A program made the translations under genes and the position numbers. The notes under the pieces are model-generated. The model ran no database searches and was not told where the DNA came from. It saw only the letters and a list, made by a program, of their open reading frames with translations. 64,000 bases of DNA. Origin: Bolinopsis microptera. Lineage: Eukaryota; Ctenophora; Tentaculata; Lobata; Bolinopsidae. Shown piece after piece: positions 41,783-53,785 of this stretch. The stretch lies in assembly GCF_026151205.1 (NCBI RefSeq), contig NC_087078.1, forward strand, positions 16,819,118 through 16,883,117. Direction: 5' to 3'. The stretch's first letter is position 1, and each line of letters begins with the position of its first letter.

Positions 41783-43101
41783 ACTGTAGGATGGTTTTCA
41801 GCGCTAATTTCGGCCAGCAAAAATTGTATATATAAAATCTTTGTGCTACGATTACGAAGTTGGAACTGGAAGTATTTTAGTAATTTTACCCCCCCCCCCC
41901 CCCCCCCCCCGTAATGGATTTTACTAATTCACTCGCCAGCGCGCTATCACGTGTTTTTAATGCCTTGATTTCATTGGTCACCTCTATAACGCGCATTGTT
42001 TGTGACAGCACAGTTTTTTCACATAATTTGTCAACCGCGCGTGCAATAAACTCAATTTAAGCTCCGCTTTGTGACCGAAATGGGCCCTAATATGGAATTT
42101 ATGCAACGCATGGCCGGTAATTAGCTAATTGAATTTTCGGCACAAGGACCAGGTGGCAGGTTGCATATTACATATACTTAAATATAGCATAACATATTTT
42201 ATGTCAATTAATTATATTAATATTACGTCGCAAGAATGTTATTTGGTTCTTGTACCAGCTAGCTGCATGTTTGAAGAATTAAAACAAAATTTTATGACGA
42301 CTCGTCAATGAGCTGTTAGAATTATAATAACAACATGTAAAGATGAAAAAATGTAAAGATCGGTAATCTTTAATATAAACGCTACAGTTGATGAAATAAA
42401 TGAAGGCAAAAAATCATTAACAAAATATATCGCTTATAAAAGTGATAAAATAACTGCAGTTGTTAAATAGAACTCAAAGAGTCTGAATGAAATTAACAAT
42501 ATCGGGAGCAATTAACAGTAACTGACCAATACCACTAATCAATCATTATATTTTGATACTTCAGATTCTGTAATTATACGATTTTCCTCAAACCTATATT
42601 ATATATATATAATACCGACCATGATCGATATTTAAGTATAAGATGGCTTTATTAAAACTTTTAATCTGTGCAAGTGTGGCTGAACTCCTATTTAATATCA
42701 CTAAATATCTAAAAATCTCTAAATTACTCTAAATGAAATTATCCATCGCATCATATTATTATTATATTAGTGCAACTATAAGTGCCTAATTCAGTGAGGA
42801 TTTCTCTATCGCAGTTGGATTGCAAAATAAAACACGTGGCAGAAGCATGAACTCGCTCATCAAAACCGGCCGCATTATATAGTCAATTTAATTCTGAGCG
42901 CCAAACACGTATCCGATAGTAGACAACAAAATGTTAACTCTCTGTCTTCTCTGTTCTCTTTACCAAATCCAACGAGGAAAAAGCGGAATCGCAAATCTTA
43001 AAGTTTCAAAATTAAAGATATTTTTTGTGCTCAATATAACAGTGCATCATGGATATAATATTAATTATAACGGCAGAATGGCCATAAATTTTTACTCGAA
43101 A
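41783..43101. other. Intergenic spacer before the SWIM gene 3' end
   Basis: Holds a C run of about 20 (41,890-41,910) followed by TACTAATTCACTCGCC, a word related to the outer ends of the telomere-like repeats at 44.1 and 55.5 kb. No gene seen. Confidence 0.45.
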
Positions 43102-46100
43102 TCACTGTCGCTGTGTTTGGTGTTGACCAGTGTATTTCGGAAATAGTTTCCGCTTTTTCTTCGTTGGCTTTGGTAAAGTGGCTGCAAAATCGTCTCGGCG
43201 GATTTGGGCATTTTCTCCTAGCTTCCGAACCCTGAAAGAAATTGATATCTTTAAATTTATTCAATAGATTGATTTAAAATCTTTGGATATGCCGGTTTCG
43301 TTTATACCAGTTTATTAGTATAACTAGTGTAACCCGGCCTTCGGCCGGGATTTCACTGCCGCAGTTAAAAAGGGTAGGAGTATTTACCCGCTGAGTCTAA
43401 ACCCGCATTAGGTGACCCAATAGTTTCTTAAACAATAATCTCATAATCAGTTATTTCTTGTGGATAATTAAGTCATTATTAGCCATGAGGCACCACATTC
43501 CATGATCATAAGGTCTGAACACCGAGTATTACACCTAATCACTCCCGTCTTGAACCGCTTTCTATTTTTATTTAAATCGTTATATGTTATAGAAATTAAC
43601 CCTTGTTAACTCCGCACCACACCCGTCTATTATATTTGAAAACACGCATAACATTGTCGTATGAACTCTCTCTCTCTGCACATGCAGTCCAAACAGACCC
43701 CAAACACTAACAGTCCTCCTCCCCTAATAAGCTTATGGTATTACATTACAGCGAATCTTCCCGGGCTAACGCAATTATGACGTTACTTAAATGCAGCTAC
43801 ATATTATACAGTAATGAGATATAGAGAGCAAGCCCCGTAACTCTTGCCGTTCTGCTCAAGCCATTTTATGCAACATTTGTGGTACAAAACCGTCAATTAA
43901 ACCACTTACCACCGGCCGATTTAAAAAAAATTTGCTTATGGGCTTCATCAGAGTTTTGTCGGCACTATACCGAAAAAACCAGTCACGTAACTCTTACCGT
44001 TTTTTTTGTATAACCGTTCGTAAATTACACACAGACAGACAGACACACGCACACACACACATTCTGGTGTTATTAAGTTGATTGTGTGCTGTGACTAGTG
44101 AGTGACTACATGCGTTGGTAACATTGTTACTTTTTGTTACTACATTCTCGCTCATTCGCTTGCCTTAACATTATCACATGAATTTGGTTTTAATGGTTTT
44201 GCAGCCGAACAAAACGGTTTCAAAATTCACATTAACCCTAATCCAAATCCTAACCATAACCCTGAAGCTATATCCGTGACCCTAACTATAAACCTAAACC
44301 TATAACCCGAGCCCTAAACATTCGAATTCGTGCTTAACTATAATGTCACGTGACCAAAACAAGTTTTTGCCTATAAATTTCCAGGGAAGCGTTTTTACCC
44401 TACGGGAAGTGATTCGAAATCAGCGTCCAAAAATATACCGATTTAGGTTACTTTCACACCTTAGGGCCTTTTCTCAAGATTTTTTAATAGTATTATTAAT
44501 GCTAGAATATGACATCTGAATTCAAAAGGAAGTAGTTAAATTTTAAAGACTTACGAGGGTATAAGCTGGTCTCTAACAGTGTCTTCCATAAGTTTGAGGA
44601 GTTCTCCCCTTTTAGATGCAGGAATCCTGTAGATATATTTTGAAAGGTTTTGCGTATCTGATTATTGTGGTTTTGATCCATTCGGTTGATTATCAAATGA
44701 TTGGTTCGATTATCTTAAAATTTATTCCGCTTTTATTTTTATTCCCAATCTCGATTCCTTGCTAGCAGTCCGGTTAATTTAGTACCTTTAGTGGGTATCT
44801 TTTAATCATTAGCTCTAATTAAAGAACCTCTCACCCTCTCAGAATTATTTTTATCTTTTTACTACACTTACTAACACGTGTGCATTACAATAACAAAGGA
44901 GCAATAGTTTGCGGAGGCATTCTAGAACGGTATATATTTTAGCTTTCAGTTTCTGTTTCATTATCTTAAAATTTATTCCGCTTTTATTTTTATTCCCAAT
45001 CTCGATTCCTTGCTAGCAGTCCGGTTAATTTAGTACCTTTAGTGGGTCTCTTTTAATCATTAGCTCTAATTAAAGAACCTCTCACCCTCTCAGAAAATTA
45101 CGTTAGGAGATATTCCTTATTATGCTCTAAGTTATTAATTTTCCTTGTGTTTGAATCCTGTCACTTTTTAACTGTTTTTAGTCTTTGTTATTTTCGGCCG
45201 ATTTCTGCACTTTTACACTGGGTCATCATTCATAATTTCTGGGATTGAGACGACTTATATCAGCATTTAAGGAAGAGTTTGCTTGTCTGACTTACTTCAT
45301 TAGACACTTCTGGTCAAGAACTGAACAAGAACCACATTAAAAAACTGGAACATCTGAATGACTCCGCAACCCAGGAATCAACTACTCAGTTATTATCGCT
45401 CAATAATCGGTTTGGTATCGACGTTACATACTTTATAATTTTTTTTAAAAAGCTGATTTTAGAAACCAGGGAATTAAAGTTACCCTCCTAAAGCTAACAT
45501 TAAATCGCTGATTTTATTTATATATATCATTTTTGTTGTTCTTTCTTTTCCTTCAAAACATTCCAGTACATTGTGCAGAAAGTTGGAGATGAAGCCGTAG
45601 TACGTACATGTAGCATTGCACTGGATCGAACTTGCAGAGTGTGGTTTCCTCCAGTCTGCGCCGCGCGCTTATATAAACATACGCGGCGCAGATCGACTGG
45701 AGGAGATTGCACTGTGTAGGCTCCGGTGTAATATAATATGTATGTACTACGGCTTTACAAATTTTGGAAGCATGTAGGGATATAAATCTGATACCAATCG
45801 TATATACTAAAAATACTCTAGCACAATTGTAACTGCAGTTTTACAGAACTCTAAATGCTTACTGAACACTCTTGCAGGTACCACCCGTATTCACACTCAG
45901 ACCTGAGTTTAGTCATTTTCCGATACGAGATTGGGGACGGGTTCAAACAAACAAACAACAAATGATTGGTTCGATTGATTGATAACCATTTTTTGCAATG
46001 ATTGTGAGTACAATGATTGAAATCGAGTTCAATTCATGAGGCTATGTCTGAGACAGTGATCTTTATAGAAGCAAATTACGTTAAAATAAGGATTCCTTGT

Positions 46101-47753
46101 AGTGATACTATGTTAATGACTCATTTATTCAATCAAATTACATTTTTGTTAAGTGAACCAATATTTTGAATGATCGAGGAGGAATCAGGAATAAAATTTC
46201 CCCTTAGAGAGCTTATGCTAATTATAATATATAATATTACCTGAACATTTGAGTCTTGAGGTCACTTAAGATGCTAAATGACTTGTTAAAGTCAAGATCC
46301 ATATCTGCAGTACTGGGGCCTGGTACCTCCTCACTAGAACACGATTGATCGATTACTTCGATTGGTTCATTAGTGCATGATCCCTCATCTTCATCCGGCA
46401 GCTGATGGTCACGGTCGGGGCCAAAATAAACTTGCTGAGGTAACTCAGTAGAAACGTTTCTACCTAGAGTGCTGTCGACGCTGAGATGAGGACTTAGTCT
46501 GAATGCAGACGTCAATATTATTCTTTAATTTGCTAAAAATTGTTAACAGAAAATATAAAACTATTATTAAAACTGTTTCTTCTCACTAGCTCACTAGCAA
46601 TTTGTAACTTAAAGTTTTGGCTATCAGCTGTCATCCTATAAATACAAATTATTGTTAAAAGTTGACCAAGATGTTTTCATGATGAAATTAATTCACTAAG
46701 ATTGATGCATGATCAGCAGCCGTTTCAGCAAGCAACCAACAATATTGAAAATATCCGGAAATTTTTACATTCGCTGTTCCGAATCAAGTTCTAAAACTTC
46801 GGTTTAAAGCTTTGGTTCATTACAAATTAGGGTTTAAATACGAGGCTAAGTTTTACTACAGTTCAGAGATACAACAATGAAGTAAACGGATGCGGGCACA
46901 CTTTTTATAACCATTACATTTTGATCTCGATTGAATTCGAGAGCAATGTGATTTGAGAGGGGGTGATCCGAAAATCTGCGATTTTTGGCGGACGTCCTCA
47001 GTCAATATTTCACCCTGATCATGGAACCTTGATCATGATAGCTTCAATTTAAATTCAAGGCCAAACTTTGAACTCGACAAGGTTGCCCAGGTTATCGAAA
47101 TGGTTCATGGGTTCGCCGACAGGAAATAACCTATTGACTTTATCGTGAGGCCAATCATGTTAAACAAAAAAAAGTTTTACCTGAATGTGGTCGGGAGTTG
47201 CGTCCAGTCAATTTCATATATTCTCAAAATCGCTAGCACATGTTTGCACGGTAACGTCGGTGTGCCACGGAATTTTATGCAGTCACACCTGACTTCTTCC
47301 GACAGAGATACCTAAGATTTTTGCAAGTTTAGAAAGGAATTTAGAAAGGATTCTAGTATCTGACCATGATGTTAGCTCATGGTAAATTACTTCATAAACT
47401 GTGGTCTGCAATAGTTATTGGTCAGCTAATGGTGAAACTATCATTCAGTAAATTTATGAATGTTTCTGAATAGGCTCAATAATTACAGTTTCTGTTACTT
47501 TTATCAAAAACTGTCATCAATGATTCTATTCAGAAAAAAAGTAGAAATTGCTTGAAAGATAATCAAAGTGCGAGACTCAATAACGATTAAATCAGATTAT
47601 TGGAGACAAGTTGCAACAAATCCTAGTCTATTAAGTATTAATTACCTTGTACGCGAAGGGATTTCCTTCAGAATCCTTTGTCCTGACAACATATTGGTCA
47701 CCCAGTTTCCTGATGTCGTCTTTAGTTTTTTCGAAGGATCGAAAATAACTTTC
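43102..47753 (-). CDS. SWIM zinc-finger protein (last five exons), ZSWIM/MULE-transposase-like
   Basis: Exons in transcript order: 47,646-47,753; 47,181-47,311; 46,241-46,498; 44,555-44,626; 43,102-43,231. All junctions are GT-AG and phases agree, giving 232 codons to the TGA at 43,102. Exon 2 carries a SWIM motif, C-x-C-x(n)-C-x-H, as VRCDCIKFRG followed by LPCKHVLAILR, then DWTQLPTTFR. A Ser/Glu/Asp-rich linker follows (QLPDEDEGSC, SSEEVPGPSTADMDLDF). A short basic tail with a nuclear-localisation-like KPTKKKRKLFPK ends the protein. In ZSWIM1/3-like and FAR1-like proteins this domain follows a MULE transposase core, so the gene may be a domesticated transposase, but that core would lie in exons I did not find. 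The role is likely nuclear, with binding to DNA or protein through SWIM. Confidence 0.65.
43330..44110. repeat. Probable dispersed element with GGCCTTCGGCC hairpin and CA/GACA tail
   Basis: It opens near TAACCCGGCCTTCGGCCGGG, a 20-base near-palindrome, and ends in a CACACAGACAGACAGACACAC-type microsatellite at 44,027-44,061. This is a common layout for SINE or LINE 3' ends. It lies in the last intron of the SWIM gene. No coding sequence seen. Confidence 0.4.
44147..44488. repeat. Dispersed repeat with an internal telomere-like (CCCTAA) tract, copy 1
   Basis: Contains degenerate CCCTAA/CCTAAAC repeats (about 44,236-44,315), flanked by TTTTGCAGCCGAA on one side and GTCACGTGACCAAAA, CCAGGGAAGC and TTTCACACC on the other. 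The same order occurs inverted at 55,177-55,524, so it is a mobile or duplicated unit rather than a chromosome end. Confidence 0.75.
44710..45095. repeat. Direct duplication of about 134 bp, period 251
   Basis: 44,710-44,843 and 44,961-45,095 are almost identical, from TTATCTTAAAATTTATTCC to CTCACCCTCTCAGAA. About 117 bp of unrelated sequence lies between them. Recent local duplication in an intron. Confidence 0.85.
45592..45755. mobile_element. MITE-like element, ends AAGCCGTAGTACGTACAT
   Basis: Terminal inverted repeats of 18 bp with one mismatch bound 164 bp. A GC-rich inner hairpin (CCTCCAGTCTGCGCCGCG / CGCGGCGCAGATCGACTGG) is centred near 45,677. No clear target duplication. Lies in an intron of the SWIM gene. 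Confidence 0.65.
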
Positions 47754-47819
47754 CTGAAAATTACAAAGTTCATATCCTGAACAATAACTTTGTAGTGACA
47801 TACATTTGGGTTGAAAAAT

Positions 47820-48924
47820 GTCGTCAGTCCTCCTCCTCCTCAGTCCTCCCCAGTCCCCCTCCTCCTCCTCCTATTCAGTCTTACTCCTCCTATTCAGTCC
47901 TCCTCCTTCTCATTCCTCCTAAGTCCTCCTCCTGAGTCCTCCTCCTCTTCCTCCTGAGTCCTCCTCCTGGTTCATCCTCCTCCTAGTTCCTCCACCTTCT
48001 CCTCCTCAGTCCTTCTCATCCTGCTCCTCTTCCTCAGTCATCCTCTTCAGTACTCCTCAGTCCTCCTCCTTCTCAGTCTTCCTCAGTCCTCTTCCTGAGT
48101 TCTCCTCCTCCTCCTGAGTCCTCCTTCTGGGTCCTCCTCCTAGGTCATCCTCCTTCTCCTCCTCAGTCCTACTCCTCCTCCTCAGTCCTCTCCCTCCTCC
48201 TCCTCCTCCTCCCTCTCAGTCAACCTCCTCAGCCATTCTCCTCAGCCATCCTCCTCAGTCCTCCTCCTCCTGGGTCTTCCTCCTCTTCATCCTCCCCAGT
48301 CCTCAGTCCTCCTCCTCATCCTTCTCGTCAGTCTTCTTCATCCTCAGTCCTCCCCAGTCCCCCTCCTCCTCCTCCTATTCAGTCCTCCTCCTCCTCAGTT
48401 CTCCTCAGTCCTCTTCCTTTTCAGTCCCCCTGAGTCCTCCTCCTCCTCTTCCTCCTGAGTCCTCCTCCTGGGTCCTCATCCTTCTAGGTCTTCCTCCTTC
48501 TCCTTCTCCTCAGTCCTTCTTCTCCATCTCCTCCCTATCAGTCATCCTCCTCAGTCATCATCCTCAGCCATCCTCCTCAGTACTCCTCAGTTTTCCTCCT
48601 TCTCTGTCCTTCTCAGTCCTCTTCCTGAGTCCTCCTCCTCCTCCTCCTCAGTCCTCCTCCTGGGTCCTCCTCCTCCTGGATCCTCCTCCTCCTAGGTCCT
48701 CCTCCTCAGTCATCCTCCTCAGCCATCCTCCTCAGCCATCCTCCACAGCAATCCTCCTCAGCCATCCTCCTCAGTACTCCTAAGTCCTCCTCCTTCTCAG
48801 TCCTCCTCAGTCCTCTTCCTGAGTCCTCCTCCTGAGTCCTCATCCTCCTCCTTCTCCTCCTGAGTCCTCCTCCTGGGTCATCCTCCTCCTAGATCCTCCT
48901 CCTTCTCCAATCATACATCTACGT
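47820..48924. repeat. 1.1-kb pyrimidine-rich satellite (TCC/CAGTCCTCC)
   Basis: Almost only C and T on the plus strand apart from regular AG of CAGTCC and GAGTCC. Units such as CTCAGTCCTCCTCCT vary in length, and higher-order repetition is visible (CCATCCTCCTCAG blocks). It lies in a putative upstream intron of the SWIM gene. Long polypurine/polypyrimidine tracts like this can form triplex DNA. Confidence 0.9.
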
Positions 48925-49133
48925 CTCCAGTGTCTCCAATGTCTCCAATGTCTCCAAAAGCTTTGTCTCCAATGTCTCCAATGTCTCCAATGTCTCCAAT
49001 GTCTCCAATGTCTCCAAAAGCTGTGTCTCCAATGTCTCCAATGTCTCCAGGACATGTCTCTGCACCCTATCTTTTCAAAAAAGACAAAAGACATTGGAGA
49101 CATTGGAGACATTGGAGACATTGGAGACATGTC
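48925..49133. repeat. 9-bp satellite TCTCCAATG that inverts to CATTGGAGA
   Basis: About fourteen plus-oriented units (48,927-49,054, some as TCTCCAAAAGCT), a short unique spacer (about 49,055-49,090), then four to five inverted units to 49,130, followed by a 14-C run. The plus frame would read (MSP)n and the minus frame (HWR)n. These ORFs are repeat artefacts. Confidence 0.9.
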
Positions 49134-49253
49134 ACCCCCCCCCCCCCCATCAAATGACAGGTGATCAGTGTTAGAGACGTGTGTAGTACCTCAGAACTAG
49201 AAGTTAAGTTGAACCCCAGTATGCTGCGTTAGTAGTAATTAGATTTGTAAATA

Positions 49254-50156
49254 TACCTTATCGGACCTTATTTGGACGGACATTACATGAACGGACACAA
49301 TTATGAACGGACATTAATATGAACGCTCGAAGGCATTCAAAACCATCAAAAACCGAATTTTGTTCAATATTTTTTTCAACGTTTTTTAAATTTCAGCAAA
49401 TGATTTTTAAATCCATTTTTTATACAGTAAGTAAGAAAAGCAGTCATTAAGCAGTAAAAATGTTAAAATATTTGTACATGATCAGTGTCTAATATCACAT
49501 ATCATCTTCATCAAATGGGTTTCGTGCTTGAAATAGTCCATGCTTAAAACATCAGTGATTTTTAGCTTTATGGAAACCTTTTTTAAAAATCAAACTACCC
49601 CGGTCCTGCATTTCAGTGTTACTGTTAACTTTTACAAGCCATTCGGCGTGAAGTGATTTTATCTTAGACAACTTAAGGTTAACCTTAACATCACGTGGAG
49701 CTTTCCTAGCATTGTTTCATTACCGCCCCCGAGTAATATGAACTATAACAACGTCGGACAATGTCCTTGGCATCACGATTTACCGTGATATCTAGAGGCT
49801 GGAGCAAGTTTGTCATGTTGGCGGGGACTAGTTCATGAACTTTGTTGTTGAGTGCCATAATTTCGTTGACTTTTTTCCGCCAAGTGACCCTTGAAAACAT
49901 CATATACTAGTAGTTTTCTGTGCCTTCGGCAGACCAAGGAGAACCTTTCCGTCGTTAACTTACGGCACAATAAAGTTCTCAAAGTTGTCATATTTTGGAC
50001 AAAAAGTTCGAAATGGAAAAATTTTTGAAAAAATTTCAACGGACTTTAACTTGGACGGACATTAATTGAACGGACTTTATTTGAACGGACATTAAGATGA
50101 ACGCTAGGGCCTCCAGCGTTCAAGTAATGTCCGTCCAAATAAGGTCCGATAAGGTA
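49254..50156 (-). mobile_element. pogo/Tc1-like DNA transposon, second copy, internally deleted
   Basis: Near-perfect termini TACCTTATCGGACC and GGTCCGATAAGGTA with TA at both outer edges. Transposon orientation is minus. Overall organisation and length match 6,222-7,104, with the same transposase pieces. Confidence 0.85.
49500..50030 (-). pseudogene. Transposase remnant (DDE, pogo/CENP-B-like)
   Basis: Contains [20 protein letters not shown], then [15 protein letters not shown]: the LQPLD-xx-VN signature of pogo/Tigger-type DDE enzymes. Upstream is a frame-shifted piece (FHFELFVQN...). Most of the enzyme is absent, as in the first copy. Confidence 0.7.
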
Positions 50157-52424
50157 TGTGGATTAAAATGGTAAATAAACCATGTAAATTTGCAAATATT
50201 CACCGTAACATAAAGTGTCATAAAGATGAATTAGGTGAGAACTTATATGATTAAGATGAATTAAGTGATCATTTATATGATTAAGATCTGATTGGAGAGA
50301 TTTGCAGAGCACTGCAGCCATTGGCCAGAAAGGACATCTAGTTTTATTAGAATTATTTATAACGAAATTATTGGATTAACAGAGTTATTGAATTCATCAA
50401 TTAGTGGAACGGTATTTTAACCAGTTTTAAAAACCGGGATTTGTATTAATAATCTGTTTGTTTGCAATAACCTGTTCGTAATAACCTGTTTGTTGCTACC
50501 TGGATAACGCGCTATACCGCCTCATCCACTGGAACTCCCCTTCCACGGAACACTCTAGGATTACAAAAGGATGGAAGACAAGTTTATCACTGCCTTTTTC
50601 TTCTGCCATCGCTCTTTCTTCGGCAAACCCGGCCCGGGGTGATTTAGTGTGCTGCCTCTCTCTCCCATGTCACTAGTCCATTAGGAAGAAGTCGCCAGAA
50701 CATTGCAATTGGTTCCCGTCACTTCCGTAAATTCCCGCTAAGCTAGGAAGTTTGTTGCTCGAGGTATTGTTCTATTATTATGTAACCCATTCCTTAGATG
50801 TTGTTCATTGCAATGTTATTCCCAAATTATTGTTTCACATTGTTCGTAATACTAAGGTCATTCCCGATTGGTTATTATTTAGTTCCTAATAGTTTATCAT
50901 TTCCTAGGTAATATTGTGGGTGAGCCCTATCCTAACCTGCCTGCTTGTCCCAAACCTTAGCAGCACCTACCTTATTATCTCGTAAGTCATTGAGCATTAA
51001 TTGATACGTTCTATATATTTCGTATTCTACCGTTTACTCTATTTAACTTTATCTTGTTTAATTTTATCCTAGTTAGTATATTATTGTCATTAATTAATCC
51101 GTCACTTGCTTATAATTTGTCCGTTTTCAGGACAAACCCCTCCCGCAGATTGTGCCTCGTTCCCAGCCGTTAGAAAGAATGTAGTAGAGAACGAGGGCAA
51201 ATCACGGTTAGTCACTAGACTTATTTACATTGTGTAATTAATTATTATTTGTCATTATATTACGTATCACTTTATTATATGTTGATTTATCCGACCTAAC
51301 GTGTCATTAGATTCTTAATTAATTATATGTCCACTTTACGTTCTCTTACCAATTCCATTTCGCAGTGATCCTAGAAGCTACCTGTCCATCGTCCAGAGAG
51401 AGAGTCAGCCAGCGGCCAGCCCCGTTATAATACACACCAGTTCCCATTGATCACCCAGCTACCCAACTGATTTAGGGTAACGGACTTTACCATGAGATTG
51501 AACACTTATTTTATGTACTATTGGATTGGTCTTGCATTATTTTACAATTCTTATTAACTTCTTTTTATTGGTTATCTTCCAGATATAAATTCATCTAAAA
51601 AGTTCGAAGTTAAGACTCTAGACATAAATTAACCTAAAAGTTCGAAGTCCATAATTATAACATAAATTCCTGTCACAAATCTACCATTGTACACTGAGAG
51701 TTTGGGTTTGAACTATGCCCTGAGTGAGTCTCAAGCCGGGAGGTATTCCATAATATCGGAACCTGAATATCCATACTCTAGTTAAAAGGAGCCCATTATA
51801 CGTAGTTAAATTAATACCATCACAATTTAATGAAATATAATAAATAAATAATCTCTAGAAGTCATGGAAAATTGGAGCATTAAATAGGCCGTTAAGTAAG
51901 TTGCCGTGCTGAAATCCGAGTACGCCTCTTAACAATCAGCAATTAGCACTGACCTGTTTTCCCACACCGAATAAATTTAACTCTTTGAACAATTGGAGTT
52001 CTTTTGGACACCAGACTATTCGGAAATCGGACCTGAAAGAGTTTTAACCTTACAAATTGAACAAAAAAATTAACAAAGGATTGAAAGCTTAACTCAACCT
52101 TTCGGGAACAGCTAAGCAACAGTCATAGATGTTCGTGGAGTATCAGAAAATCACTAGTTAAAATTTGTAATTGTATCGAATAAGAGAAGATATCGATTTG
52201 ACAAGAAAAGATTTATCGCAGACACGCGCCACGCGGTTTACTTAGACGCTTATCCAATGCGAAATTCAAATATGGCTCTTTTTGTGAAATTGATGGCGAG
52301 TGAATTAGTAGCGCCGAACCAAGAGAACGTGTTTAAAAAGTCACGTGACAGTCGAGTGTAGAGTGATTAATCATCATCCACCGGCTAGGCATAGTGCATA
52401 GGGTCTATTTGATTCACAATGTCA
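50157..52424. other. Repeat-like spacer, no gene seen
   Basis: AT-rich sequence with one compositionally distinct block (about 50,505-51,480) that could be an old LTR or other element, but I found no matching partner or coding domain. AAGTTCGAAGT recurs near 51,600 and 51,640. Confidence 0.35.
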
Positions 52425-52786
52425 ATCCTTTGCAGCTCGGCGAGGCCCAGTGGTGCATTTCGCCGATCTACCGAGAAGAATTATTTGATGCGCGGCGCGG
52501 CCCAGTAGTGCATCGCGCTACAAAGGGTACAAAGGGTCTAACTCCGTAAATAAACTAAAATTAAATATCGACCTCCGGTTTTCACCAAAATCTTCGTCTC
52601 GTGAAACTTAAGTTTGGGACAACGTAGGTTTTGAGTTATCCCAAAAAGTCTTATTTTGGGCCGATCAAAAGTTTATAACTTTAACTTTGCGGATTCCTGA
52701 CGACCTGACCTCTGATTTGTGATTATTGACTGAATTGTGTCATACCAGTACCACATACGTCAGGGGCGTGCATTGTGCAACCAGTG

Positions 52787-53422
52787 TACTTACTGGGCGG
52801 CGCTCAGCCTGTCCATGTCATATATTCCGCCTAATATCTATAAATATAATGTTTATGAACATTATAGCCTGGGGTCCCCAGGTGAGCAGTGTACTTATAT
52901 TTATAATGTTGCGCGCAAGCTCAAACCGGCTGTTTAAAAAAGAGCACCCCTAGCGAGCCCGCAAGCCGGTAATAAGGTTTTCTGGGTATTTGTGCTCTTC
53001 TTAAAGCAACCAGAGTTTGGACTATGACTATATCTTGATTGACGATGCCAACCCTTCCAGATCGTTGCTCTGCGAAGCAGAGCAACGATGCTCTGCGATT
53101 GCTCTGCAAAGCAAGAATACTAGTTTGCGCGGCGAAGTCCTCCAAGACTATATCATTAATTTGCAATATATAACATTTATTTGCAGAATAATCAAAATGG
53201 GCCTTTGCGATATTTTGTTATTTTATTCCCTCTGATCAGATCAAGAAGGTGGATGGATCTCGAAAACTGGATGTATAAAAGAGGAGATTAAAGATAAGAA
53301 TTTGAGCTTGGAGGACTTCGCCGCTTCGACGCGCTGCGCAAACTAGCATTCTTGCTTCGCATCGTCGATCGTTGCTCTGCTTCGCAGAGCAACGATCTCG
53401 ATGGGTTGACACCGTCAATCAA
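52787..53422. repeat. Dispersed hairpin-rich repeat, copy 2, with long inverted repeat
   Basis: 52,787-53,147 parallels 41,429-41,782. The segment 53,037-53,147 returns inverted at about 53,305-53,420: GATTGACG...TCGTTGCTCTGC and CTAGTTTGCGC face their complements. Each arm has an inner near-palindrome (TCGTTGCTCTGC/GCAGAGCAACGA). Short ORFs on both strands are repeat artefacts. Confidence 0.75.
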
Positions 53423-53698
53423 AATTTGAGCGAGATTGTTATACCTGGGAGCCATGACTCTGGGAATTACTGTATCAACCGCAAGTCAAAGTATAAGTTA
53501 TTTTACTGTTGATTTTACCAATTCCTATCAAGTCTCTGCCACTCTTCTGGGCTCATTTTAAAAACTGACGTAATTATTGTTGGACACCTGACCCAAATTA
53601 ATTTTATCCACAGGAGAACATACCTCTTACCGAACTTGTTTTGCCTGAACCCTGTTGTTGACAGAGTCGGATCAGTTTGGTCCAGATCCCAATAATAT

Positions 53699-53785
53699 TC
53701 CATTGCTAACAGTGCTATTCCATTGCTAACAGTGCTATTTTTCCATTGCTAACAGTGCTATTTTTCCATTGCTAACAGTGCTGCA
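53699..53785. repeat. 22-bp tandem repeat CCATTGCTAACAGTGCTATTTT
   Basis: Four units, the first shortened and the last running into GCAGCGATGG. Confidence 0.85.

Noticed and set aside
44230-44320. A real telomere or chromosome end
   Set aside because: The TTAGGG-type repeats are degenerate, short, internal to a unit that recurs at 55 kb, and surrounded by genes.
48840-49157. ORFs encoding (MSP)n and (HWRHWR)n
   Set aside because: Pure products of the 9-bp satellite in both orientations, with no start context or partner exon.
53515-53703. Extra minus-strand exon (MEYYWDLDQTDPTL...) of a neighbouring gene
   Set aside because: The start lies in a 22-bp tandem repeat, there is no good acceptor, and no family resemblance.
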